Under the pieces are notes generated by a model. The model was given only the letters and a program-made list of their open reading frames with translations, was not told the DNA's origin and made no database searches. The translations under genes and the position numbers were made by a program. A DNA stretch of 5,718 bases, taken from assembly GCA_009703975.1 (NCBI GenBank), contig WLFB01000093.1, positions 1 to 5,718 of the forward strand, written 5' to 3'. Source of the DNA: Actinomycetota bacterium (GTDB taxonomy: Bacteria > Actinomycetota > Acidimicrobiia > Acidimicrobiales > Ilumatobacteraceae). Shown here one piece after another: positions 1-4,566 of the stretch (the first letter of the stretch is position 1; every line of letters begins with the position of its first letter).

Positions 1-315
1 ACTGGCGCCGAATTGACTGGCGCTAACTTGTCGGGCGCCGATCTTTCGGGGGCGAACTTTTATGATGCGAACTTATATCAAGCCAACTTGAGTGGCGCGA
101 ATTTAAATATCGCCAATTTGCATCGCGCCGATTTGGTTGACGCCGATTTGTCGAACGCCGATTTGTCTGGCGCTGATTTGTCGGGAGCATTTATGCTGAA
201 TACAAATTTGCGCGAAGCAAACTTAATTGGCGCCGACTTATCGCGATCAAATCGCACGACCGCTGATTTCACCGGTGCAACAATGCCCGACGGCACGAAG
301 TATGCGGGCAAATAA
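1..315 (+). CDS. Pentapeptide-repeat protein, 5' end outside window (partial)
   Basis: The frame is open from base 1, so the gene starts upstream; the TTG at 13 is an internal Leu codon, not a convincing start. The 104 visible residues read as about 19 consecutive five-residue units of the A(D/N)LxX type (for example SGADL, SGANL, VDADL, SNADL). Each unit is 15 bases, and the tail is PDGTKYAGK before TAA. This is the pentapeptide-repeat family, whose chains fold as a right-handed quadrilateral beta-helix with the central Leu/Phe pointing inward. The last units (SRSNR, TTADF, TGATM) depart from consensus, as is usual at the C-terminal cap, and a 'MPDGT' ending is common in the family. No signal peptide or membrane segment is visible in this part. 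Family members range from gyrase-protecting DNA mimics to proteins of unknown role; nothing here decides the function. Confidence 0.9.
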   Translation, partial: TGAELTGANLSGADLSGANFYDANLYQANLSGANLNIANLHRADLVDADLSNADLSGADLSGAFMLNTNLREANLIGADLSRSNRTTADFTGATMPDGTKYAGK

Positions 316-407
316 AAATCGCGCTCACTATCGCAGCTTATTCTTCGTTTTTGTTTCGCTTATTTAAGGTTCGGAGTACCATTGCGAGTCACAAAACAAC
401 AATTATT
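316..407. other. Short intergenic stretch
   Basis: Between the pentapeptide-repeat gene and the CDGSH-like gene. It is AT-rich with a T-rich run around 341-365, but no clear hairpin-plus-T-tract terminator was found. It presumably holds the promoter of the next gene, but no good -35/-10 pair can be called. Confidence 0.4.
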
Positions 408-413
408 GAGAGG
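408..413 (+). promoter_or_regulatory. Ribosome binding site GAGAGG for the CDGSH-like gene
   Basis: GAGAGG lies 7 bases before the ATG at 421. This decides the start: the longer reading from TTG at 382 has no such site and would add 13 residues ahead of the conserved Cys motif. Confidence 0.75.
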
Positions 414-420
414 CAACAAA

Positions 421-579
421 ATGGGAACATGCGGATGTGGATACACGACTGATGAAGAGAAAAACTGCAATGGAACACACAAAGTAGTAGCTGCGGTCAA
501 AGCCGACATTGCTGCGGCGCTCGAGGCAAAAGGTCAAACCGAAGCCTCGGAGTATGTTAAGACTTTCAAAAAAAGCTAG
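421..579 (+). CDS. Small CDGSH-like metal-binding (probable 2Fe-2S) protein
   Basis: 52 residues from ATG 421, ending in TAG. The N-terminal part has C4-G-C6, then T9/T10, and C16-N-G-T-H20. CDGSH (mitoNEET-type) domains bind a 2Fe-2S cluster through three Cys and one His in the pattern CxC-x8-C-x3-H, with a C-D-G-S/T-H core. Here the order and the C-x3-H spacing match, but there are nine residues between the second and third Cys instead of eight, the core Asp is Asn, and the usual Pro is absent. The remainder (about residues 23-52) is a charged, Ala-rich segment likely to be helical, ending in Lys-Lys-Ser. No signal peptide, so it is presumably cytoplasmic. CDGSH proteins act in redox or Fe-S transfer; that role is inferred here. 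A structural zinc site is the main alternative. It converges on the hydrolase gene. Confidence 0.78.
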   Translation: MGTCGCGYTTDEEKNCNGTHKVVAAVKADIAAALEAKGQTEASEYVKTFKKS

Positions 580-605
580 ACAACTAGCCACAATCGATAT
601 CTAAA

Positions 606-630
606 CCCTGGCGGGGTCAACTCGCCAGGG
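606..630. terminator. Hairpin between convergent genes, possible bidirectional terminator
   Basis: Perfect 8-bp stem CCCTGGCG (606-613) with CGCCAGGG (623-630) around a 9-base loop. It overlaps the stop codon of the reverse-strand hydrolase (617-619) and lies 26 bases after the CDGSH-like gene. No strong T-run follows on either strand (reverse strand has GTTTAG), so intrinsic termination is plausible but weak. Confidence 0.5.
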
Positions 631-1468
631 CAGTAATTTCTTGCACGAGTGCGTCTGGTGCCTCCCAGTTCAACATGTGGCCTTTGCCCGCGACGCGAAC
701 AAGCTTCGAGTTTTTGATACCCGCGTGAAGAGCGTCGGTGTGAAATGGTGGAGTCGTCTTATCTTTAGTGCCAACGATGATTGTGCACGGCATAGTGACA
801 TTAGATAGTTGCGCGTAACGGTTCTCTTTGACGAATGCCATCAAAATCGGCACAAGTGACTTGAGGTCACTTTTTCTGAATGTGTCGATGAACGCGTTGA
901 TCATGCCGGCGTCTTTGACATCACCAAGCAATGACTTCGCGAGATTGCGAGCAATGCCTTTATTGCTTATGAGCTTTCGCATAATGCCCGACTGAATAAG
1001 CGGTATCTGCACACGGTTCTGCAGATTTTTACGATTGACATCGCCTGCAAACGTCGCCATCAGCAGACAGCCGCGCAGATGTTGTGCCATCGCGGTTGAT
1101 TGCTCGACGAGTGCACGAATTGCGATGAATCCGCCCATGCTGTGGCCAACCAACACGCCGTTTCGAACTTCGTAGGCGCGCAATACCGCGAGATAGTCAT
1201 CGACCATTTGTTGTGAGCCCACGCCTTGGCTGCCAACTGTGCTGCGCCCGTGCCCGCGTTGATCAAAGGCGATCACTTTGTATCCGCGTTGAACTAAATC
1301 ATCGGCGATTATGTTCCAACAATGCATATCGACGGCATAACCGTGGGCGAGTAATACGACTTTGTCACTGGTGTCTGCTCCCATCGAGACGGTGCTGATT
1401 TTTGTTCCGTCAGTTGAAGTGATGACTCGTTCTGTTGCTGATAATTGTTGTGAGTAGTTGATCGTCAT
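617..1468 (-). CDS. Alpha/beta-fold hydrolase
   Basis: 283 residues, the normal size for a single-domain alpha/beta hydrolase (Abhydrolase_1). Visible elements in order: oxyanion-hole strand LLAHGYAVDMHCW (about 39-51), AFDQRGHGRS (67-76), nucleophile elbow GHS110MGG, a cap region about 135-220 rich in basic residues, the acid residue Asp236 in IVGTKDKTTPP, and the catalytic His264 in GKGHMLNWEAP. The Ser-Asp-His triad is therefore complete and the enzyme is probably active on an ester, lactone or similar bond; substrate cannot be read from sequence. No signal peptide, so likely cytoplasmic. The ATG at 1466-1468 has no strong Shine-Dalgarno site upstream (only a weak AAAG-like stretch), yet the N-terminus gives the expected STDGTKISTV strand. 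It diverges from the fasciclin gene and stands alone. The family also holds haloperoxidase-like and lipase-like members. Confidence 0.9.
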   Translation of the reverse strand: MTINYSQQLSATERVITSTDGTKISTVSMGADTSDKVVLLAHGYAVDMHCWNIIADDLVQRGYKVIAFDQRGHGRSTVGSQGVGSQQMVDDYLAVLRAYEVRNGVLVGHSMGGFIAIRALVEQSTAMAQHLRGCLLMATFAGDVNRKNLQNRVQIPLIQSGIMRKLISNKGIARNLAKSLLGDVKDAGMINAFIDTFRKSDLKSLVPILMAFVKENRYAQLSNVTMPCTIIVGTKDKTTPPFHTDALHAGIKNSKLVRVAGKGHMLNWEAPDALVQEITALAS

Positions 1469-1531
1469 AAACGCAACTTTAGTTCAATGACAGATATCAC
1501 ATCTAGTTTGCTTTAAATTCACCTGATTCGC

Positions 1532-1560
1532 TTGACGAGAACTATCTCACGAACTGAATT
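1532..1560 (+). promoter_or_regulatory. Possible promoter for the fasciclin gene
   Basis: TTGACG (1532-1537) is close to a -35 consensus and TGAATT (1555-1560) lies 17 bases downstream as a weak -10. The transcript would carry a leader of about 55-60 bases. Only the -35 is a good match. Confidence 0.25.
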
Positions 1561-1579
1561 TTTCCAGTCAGGTTATTAA

Positions 1580-1611
1580 CAAATAAATAAATAAGCCCCC
1601 CAAATAAATAA
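1580..1611 (+). repeat. AAATA-type short tandem repeats split by a C6 run
   Basis: Two blocks of AAATAAATAA-type tetranucleotide repeat (about 1581-1594 and 1602-1611) flank a run of six C (1596-1601), directly before the ribosome binding site of the fasciclin gene. It lies in the likely untranslated leader and should be unstructured, which would favour ribosome access. Confidence 0.6.
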
Positions 1612-1623
1612 GGAGAATCCCCA

Positions 1624-2178
1624 ATGAAGAAAGTTAAATTAGTAGCACTCGCGCTCGTTGCAAGCATTTCGTTTGCAGCATGCGGTAGTGACTCAGCAAG
1701 CACAGATACAACAGCAGCAGCCGAAACAGAAACAACAGTTGCTGGTGCAGTTGCCGGCGACATCGTTGCTGTTGCAAGTGCAACAGAAGGTTTCACAACT
1801 CTTGTGGCAGCACTTACTGCAGCAGGTTTGGTAGAGACACTTCAAGGTGCAGGCCCATTCACAGTTTTCGCACCAACAGACGCAGCATTCGCAGCATTGC
1901 CAGAAGGCTTGCTCGAGAAGTTGCTCTTGCCAGAAAACGTTGAAGTATTGAAGTCAATTCTTACTTACCACGTAGTAGCAGGAAAAGTAATGTCAACTGA
2001 AGTTGTAGCTGGCGACGTGCCATCAGTTGAGGGATCAAACCTCACTCTTGCAACCGAGATGGGCGTGCAAGTAAACGGCGCAACAGTAACTCAGGCTGAC
2101 GTAGAAGCAACCAATGGTGTAATTCACGTAATTGACACAGTTTTGGTTCCATCGACAGTTGATATCACAAAACTCTAA
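1624..2178 (+). CDS. FAS1 (fasciclin) domain lipoprotein
   Basis: 184 residues. The start is fixed by AGGAGA at 1611-1616, 7 bases before ATG. Residues 1-19 form a lipoprotein signal peptide (MKKVKL, then a hydrophobic stretch) with lipobox FAAC, so Cys20 is the predicted lipidated residue. A flexible Ser/Thr/Ala/Glu-rich linker follows (21-44). One FAS1 domain spans about 45-178: the first conserved motif GPFTVFAPTDAAF (77-89), the central TYHVVAG (114-120), and the second conserved motif NGVIHVIDTVLVP (164-176). FAS1 domains mediate adhesion and matrix contacts; in bacteria such small single-domain proteins are surface-exposed, with partners mostly unknown. Codon use is strongly biased: about three-quarters of Ala codons are GCA and all Pro codons are CCA, unlike the photolyase nearby. 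With the strong ribosome site and terminator this suggests high expression. Confidence 0.95.
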   Translation: MKKVKLVALALVASISFAACGSDSASTDTTAAAETETTVAGAVAGDIVAVASATEGFTTLVAALTAAGLVETLQGAGPFTVFAPTDAAFAALPEGLLEKLLLPENVEVLKSILTYHVVAGKVMSTEVVAGDVPSVEGSNLTLATEMGVQVNGATVTQADVEATNGVIHVIDTVLVPSTVDITKL

Positions 2179-2201
2179 ATTCAATTTAGAAATTTAATAA
2201 T

Positions 2202-2240
2202 TAGGGTGGTTGGGCTTCGGCTCAACCACCCTATTTTTTT
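2202..2240 (+). terminator. Strong intrinsic terminator after the fasciclin gene
   Basis: A stem of about 14 bp (2202-2215 with 2220-2233, one G-T wobble) closes a TTCG tetraloop at 2216-2219 and is followed by seven T (2234-2240). The stable UUCG loop plus T-run is a textbook Rho-independent terminator. It also separates the fasciclin transcript from the convergent DUF2256 gene. Confidence 0.95.
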
Positions 2241-2250
2241 ACCCAGTTTT

Positions 2251-2406
2251 TTACCCCGATTTTGAATTTATTTGGCGACAGCGGTCACTGCAATAGCGAA
2301 CATTCGGCCAATCGCGAGCCCACTTTTTTCGCCATTCAAAAGGTTTAGCGCAAGTGTCACAGATCTTCGGCGCAAAACCATTTTTTATTCGCGGTACACG
2401 AGTCAT
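2251..2406 (-). CDS. DUF2256 family zinc-ribbon-like small protein
   Basis: 51 residues, ATG at 2404-2406 and TAA at 2251-2253. The core is unmistakable for DUF2256: P13-K-I-C16-x2-C19-x-K-P-F-x-W-R-K-K-W29, then W33-P-N-V-x-Y-C39-S-x-R-C43-R. The CxxC and CxxxC pairs are a likely four-Cys zinc site, with conserved aromatic and basic residues between them. Members are tiny and of unknown biochemical role; from general knowledge the family often sits beside Fe-S type photolyase/cryptochrome genes. That fits here: its start is 21 bases from the divergent photolyase start. No Shine-Dalgarno site is seen and the gap is too small for a leader, so a leaderless mRNA is likely. The basic surface and zinc ribbon would suit nucleic acid or protein binding; this is inference. 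Confidence 0.9.
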   Translation of the reverse strand: MTRVPRIKNGFAPKICDTCAKPFEWRKKWARDWPNVRYCSDRCRQINSKSG

Positions 2407-2427
2407 CTATGTTCATAGTATTACGTC
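2407..2427. promoter_or_regulatory. Very short divergent promoter region, DUF2256 / photolyase
   Basis: Only 21 bases separate the two divergent starts. TAGTAT (2416-2421) can serve as a -10 for the photolyase, 6 bases before its GTG. On the other strand TACTAT (2420-2415) can serve as a -10, 8 bases before the DUF2256 ATG. The two hexamers overlap almost fully. This spacing is what leaderless transcripts would show. The -35 elements would fall inside the opposite coding regions and are not obvious. Confidence 0.4.
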
Positions 2428-3378
2428 GTGAATAAGCAGACAGTCTGGGTTTTTGGCGATCAACTGAATCAAAAAATCGGTGCACTTGGCGATGCAAAGC
2501 CGACAACCCATCGCATTTTGATGATCGAATCACGTGCCAAGATCACAACTCGGCGCTGGCATGTTCAGCGTGCTCACTTTATTGTCGCCTCGATGCGGCG
2601 GTTTGCTGACGAGTTGCGCGAGGCGGGCTTTGAAGTTGACTACCGATTTGCCGAGTCAATGCGCGCTGGCGTGCAACTGCACTATGACGAGTATTCACCG
2701 TCGCAGATTGTTGTAACTGAGCCCAATAGCTTTGCCGCGCGCGAACTTGTGTCGGCGCTGAGTTCGCAATACAAATCGCAATTTGATTTGCAATCGGTGA
2801 AATCAAACCAGTTCTTGTGTCACCCCGACGAATATGCAAATTTTCGCGCGACACGCAAGACCGTAAAAATGGAGGATTTCTATCGCTGGCAACGCAAGCG
2901 ACTTGATGTGATGATGGATGGCGACGACCCAGTTGGTGGCAAATGGAACTTCGACGAAGAGAACCGTCAAGGCCCGCCGAAAACCGACCAAGATCGTTGG
3001 CCAAAGCCGAAACTTATCGCACTCGACGCTCTTGACGCCGAAGTTATTGCCGATGTGTCGAGCAACAGTTGGGGTCAGCCGCCAACCGGGCAATGGGCAA
3101 CGACACGAACCGAAGCTCTCGTGCGAATGAAATATTTTATGAAACACAATTTGCCGATGTTTGGCGAACACGAAGACGCGATGCTTAAATCAAATTGGCA
3201 TCTTGCGCACTCGCTGCTTTCGCCATATTTAAATCTCGGTTTGTTGTTGCCAGGTGAAGTTATCGCAGCAGCCGTCAAAGAATTCGAAGCCGGCAAAGTG
3301 CCGATCAATAGTGCCGAAGGTTTCATTCGCCAAATAATCGGCTGGCGCGAATACATCTGGAACTGCTATTGGCAGTAG
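2428..3378 (+). CDS. phrB: FeS-BCP photolyase/cryptochrome, N-terminal part up to in-frame TAG
   Basis: 316 residues, GTG start (a TAG at 2416-2418 blocks any upstream start). This is the N-terminal two-thirds of a PhrB-like Fe-S bacterial cryptochrome/photolyase, flavoenzymes that repair (6-4) photoproducts with light or act as photoreceptors. The Rossmann-like antenna domain starts at TVWVFGDQL (5-13) and runs to about 125. The interdomain part holds KMEDFYRWQRK (147-157) and GGKWNFDEENR (170-180). The helical FAD-binding domain begins about 230 with FGEHEDAM (245-252), HSLLSPYLNLGLL (261-273) and GFIRQIIGWREYIW (298-311). The frame then meets TAG (3376-3378) just after YWQ, where family members continue with YWxxMPxY. 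The same frame goes on at once with the missing third. Alone this part lacks all four cluster Cys and much of the FAD pocket, so it should not be an active enzyme. Confidence 0.88.
   Translation: MNKQTVWVFGDQLNQKIGALGDAKPTTHRILMIESRAKITTRRWHVQRAHFIVASMRRFADELREAGFEVDYRFAESMRAGVQLHYDEYSPSQIVVTEPNSFAARELVSALSSQYKSQFDLQSVKSNQFLCHPDEYANFRATRKTVKMEDFYRWQRKRLDVMMDGDDPVGGKWNFDEENRQGPPKTDQDRWPKPKLIALDALDAEVIADVSSNSWGQPPTGQWATTRTEALVRMKYFMKHNLPMFGEHEDAMLKSNWHLAHSLLSPYLNLGLLLPGEVIAAAVKEFEAGKVPINSAEGFIRQIIGWREYIWNCYWQ
3376..3378 (+). other. In-frame amber (TAG) interrupting the photolyase
   Basis: Codon 317 of an otherwise continuous 506-codon frame (2428-3948), immediately followed by ATG (TAGATG). 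It sits at the variable position before the conserved MP dipeptide of the family, so one base change from a sense codon such as CAG, AAG or TGG would explain it. TAG is also the end of the 421-579 gene, so TAG appears to be a normal stop in this genome. Confidence 0.85.
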
Positions 3379-3948
3379 ATGCCGAAATATGCCGAGATGA
3401 ATTCACTTGATGCGCGTCGCGATTTACCGAAGCTATTTACTAATCCCGAGGCGACATCGATGAGTTGTATGAAGTCTGCTTTGAACAGTGTCTATCAGCG
3501 GTCATACGCGCATCACATCGAAAGGTTGATGGTGCTCGGAAATTTCGCATTGATCGCGGGGGTTAATCCACAACAACTAAATAATTGGATGTGGAATAGT
3601 TTCGTTGACGCAGCCGAGTGGGTGATGGTGCCCAACGTTATTGGAATGTCGCAATATGCCGACGGCGGAATGTTGGCGACCAAACCGTATGCGAGTGGTG
3701 GTGCATACATCGATCGAATGAGCGATCATTGCAAAGGTTGTCGATATGACCGCAAGCAGCGCGTCGGGCCAGATGCTTGCCCGTTCACTGTTTTATATTG
3801 GGATTTCTTTTTGCGCCACGAGAAGGTTTTCGCGAAGAACCCAAGGGTTGCGCGTCAGGTTCGTGCGGCCCAACAATTGAGCGATCATGAGATCGTGCGC
3901 GAAACGGCTGTGTCAATTTTGTCTCGCTTAGATCAAGGTGTTCTGTAA
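3379..3948 (+). CDS. phrB: FeS-BCP photolyase/cryptochrome, C-terminal part with the Fe-S cluster cysteines
   Basis: 189 residues in the same frame as the preceding part, starting with ATG directly after the TAG; no good Shine-Dalgarno site lies before it, so separate translation would need coupled restart. It holds the rest of the catalytic helical domain: HIERLMVLGNFALIAGVNP (46-64), WNSFVDAAEWVMVPNVIGM (72-90), YADGGMLATKPYASGGAYIDRMSD (93-116). The 4Fe-4S ligands are Cys30, Cys118, Cys121 and Cys134 (CxxC-x12-C). In joined numbering these are 347, 435, 438 and 451, each three lower than the ligands I recall for Agrobacterium PhrB (350, 438, 441, 454). YWDFFLRH (about 140-147) follows. No further lesion is seen. 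Together with the N-terminal part it makes 506 positions, the normal family length. Whether it is a pseudogene, split protein or sequence error is open. Confidence 0.85.
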   Translation: MPKYAEMNSLDARRDLPKLFTNPEATSMSCMKSALNSVYQRSYAHHIERLMVLGNFALIAGVNPQQLNNWMWNSFVDAAEWVMVPNVIGMSQYADGGMLATKPYASGGAYIDRMSDHCKGCRYDRKQRVGPDACPFTVLYWDFFLRHEKVFAKNPRVARQVRAAQQLSDHEIVRETAVSILSRLDQGVL

Positions 3949-3957
3949 TTGCATGAG

Positions 3958-3985
3958 TTGACACAAAAGATATTCGTGTTAATCA
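3958..3985 (+). promoter_or_regulatory. Possible promoter for the small membrane protein
   Basis: A perfect TTGACA (3958-3963) lies just after the photolyase stop. A weak -10 candidate, TAATCA (3980-3985) or the overlapping TTAATC, follows at 15-16 bases. A direct repeat of TTCGGTC (3993-3999 and 4002-4008) lies downstream in the leader. Confidence 0.35.
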
Positions 3986-4037
3986 CTCATCGTTCGGTCA
4001 TTTCGGTCGAATTAAACCCTCAAAAAAGGAACATTCA

Positions 4038-4259
4038 ATGTTAAGGAAACTAAAGTCACTCGGATTCAGCGCGAACCTTTCGTACGCACTCGGATTCTTG
4101 TCAGTATTTGGCAGCATCGTCGTTTGGTTCACACAAGGTGGAACTGATGCAGGCGAAGTCGGAGCAGCCGGAGAGCGTTTCGGAATCTTCGTAGGCCTCT
4201 GGGCGCCAACATTCATGGCAATCGGCAACGGAATCGACAACTTGTCGGAAACCAAATAA
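4038..4259 (+). CDS. Small two-helix membrane protein, function unknown
   Basis: 73 residues; start supported by AAGGA at 4026-4030, 7 bases before ATG. The N-terminus is basic (MLRKLKSLG), then a first hydrophobic helix about 13-32 (SYALGFLSVFGSIVVWF), a short acidic and Gly-rich loop (TQGGTDAGEVGAAGERFG), and a second hydrophobic segment about 49-64 (IFVGLWAPTFMAIGNG) ending in a polar tail. The pattern ER-x-G-x-F-V-G-L-W-A-P-T resembles small hypothetical membrane proteins I associate with actinobacteria; no function is known to me. By the positive-inside rule both termini would be cytoplasmic. It lies 89 bases after the photolyase with its own likely promoter, so co-transcription is not required. 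Confidence 0.8.
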   Translation: MLRKLKSLGFSANLSYALGFLSVFGSIVVWFTQGGTDAGEVGAAGERFGIFVGLWAPTFMAIGNGIDNLSETK

Positions 4260-4279
4260 TTAGATTCGCAAGAATCTAA
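4260..4279. terminator. Perfect 8-bp hairpin with GCAA loop after the membrane-protein gene
   Basis: TTAGATTC (4260-4267), loop GCAA (4268-4271), GAATCTAA (4272-4279). It begins right after the TAA stop at 4257-4259. A GNRA-type loop is stable, but the stem is AT-rich and no T-run follows, so it may be a weak terminator or an mRNA 3' end stabiliser. Confidence 0.5.
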
Positions 4280-4290
4280 AAGTTAATTAA

Positions 4291-4346
4291 TTGTTATAGG
4301 CGGTTGACGCTCGCGATAAACACTGCGAGTGTCACCGCTATAACAA
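4291..4346. repeat. Long imperfect inverted repeat
   Basis: TTGTTATAG (4291-4299) pairs perfectly with CTATAACAA (4338-4346). Inside, CGG with CCG and GAC-G-CTCGC with GCGAG-T-GTC extend the stem to about 22 bp with two single-base bulges and a 10-base loop (4315-4324). It coincides with the 3' end of the 28-residue reverse-strand reading frame. No T-run follows it on the forward strand. Confidence 0.7.
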
Positions 4347-4380
4347 CAGCTGGGGCTACGAAACGTTTTAGTGCGATCAT
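4294..4380 (-). CDS. Possible 28-residue single-helix membrane peptide
   Basis: The reverse strand reads from ATG (4378-4380) to TAA (4294-4296): MIALKRF, then a hydrophobic stretch VAPAVVIAVTLAVFIAS, then VNRL. The composition is that of a one-helix membrane peptide with a basic N-terminus, and Val/Ala/Ile codons are mixed as in a real gene. Support is weak: AGG lies too close to the ATG to be a proper ribosome site, and a 28-codon frame can arise by chance. The 3' half overlaps the inverted repeat 4291-4346. The region upstream on this strand has TTGACA twice (4429-4424 and 4419-4414), which could be a -35, but no well-spaced -10. Confidence 0.4.
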   Translation of the reverse strand: MIALKRFVAPAVVIAVTLAVFIASVNRL

Positions 4381-4430
4381 CCTGTCAGGATAGCAATCGG
4401 GCCCTTGCAATATCTGTCAATTCCTGTCAA
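4379..4430. promoter_or_regulatory. Palindrome and phased CTGTCA repeats (candidate operator)
   Basis: ATCCTGTCAGGAT (4379-4391) is a perfect odd palindrome overlapping the start of the small reverse frame. CTGTCA occurs at 4382, 4414 and 4424, that is 32 and 10 bases apart, close to whole helical turns. Between them GATAGCAA (4389-4396), GGGCCC (4399-4404) and TTGC...TATC (4405-4414) form a further imperfect palindrome. This looks like a protein-binding region rather than coding DNA. Confidence 0.4.
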
Positions 4431-4451
4431 ACCCTTTAACTGTTGGCGATG

Positions 4452-4491
4452 GTGCGAAGTGTTCGCACGAGGCGTTCGTGCGAGTCGTGCG
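4452..4491 (+). promoter_or_regulatory. Overlapping alternative hairpins upstream of the 208-residue gene
   Basis: GTGCGAA (4452-4458) pairs with TTCGCAC (4462-4468). The alternative TCGCACGA (4463-4470) pairs with TCGTGCGA (4476-4483). The two share 4463-4468, so they exclude each other. A further TCGTGCG copy lies at 4485-4491. If transcription starts upstream, this could be an attenuator-like switch; otherwise the repeated half-sites could bind a regulator. Confidence 0.35.
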
Positions 4492-4566
4492 CCGTACTTA
4501 ACCTATTAATAACTGTGTTAGACATCAGTAGGCACACTCGTGCCACTTATGAATTGGGGGTAAATA

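Larger units (their letters stand above)
4260..4566. other. 307-base intergenic region rich in inverted repeats
   Basis: No clear large gene on either strand. In order it holds the 8-bp hairpin, the long inverted repeat with the possible 28-residue reverse frame, the CTGTCA/palindrome block, the overlapping hairpins, an AT-rich stretch about 4497-4530 (likely promoter or leader of the next gene) and the GGGGG ribosome site at 4556-4560. Confidence 0.7.

Noticed and set aside
78..311. Reverse-strand 77-codon open frame across the pentapeptide repeats (KSAPDKSA-type repeats)
   Set aside because: It is the antisense image of a 15-base repeat, so its regularity and openness follow from the forward gene.
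382..420. TTG start at 382 for the CDGSH-like protein
   Set aside because: No ribosome site there, while ATG 421 has GAGAGG at the right distance and begins right before the conserved Cys motif.
1488..1517. Tiny frame from ATG 1486 region (MTDITSSLL)
   Set aside because: Nine codons, no ribosome site, lies in the divergent promoter region.
2579..3356. Several long open frames on the reverse strand and other frames inside the photolyase (60-141 codons)
   Set aside because: They lack recognisable domains and overlap a gene with clear family motifs in its own frame.
3376..3378. Genome-wide recoding of TAG as a sense codon
   Set aside because: TAG ends the 421-579 gene at a natural place, next to a hairpin, so TAG appears to work as a stop; one interrupted gene is not evidence for a changed code.
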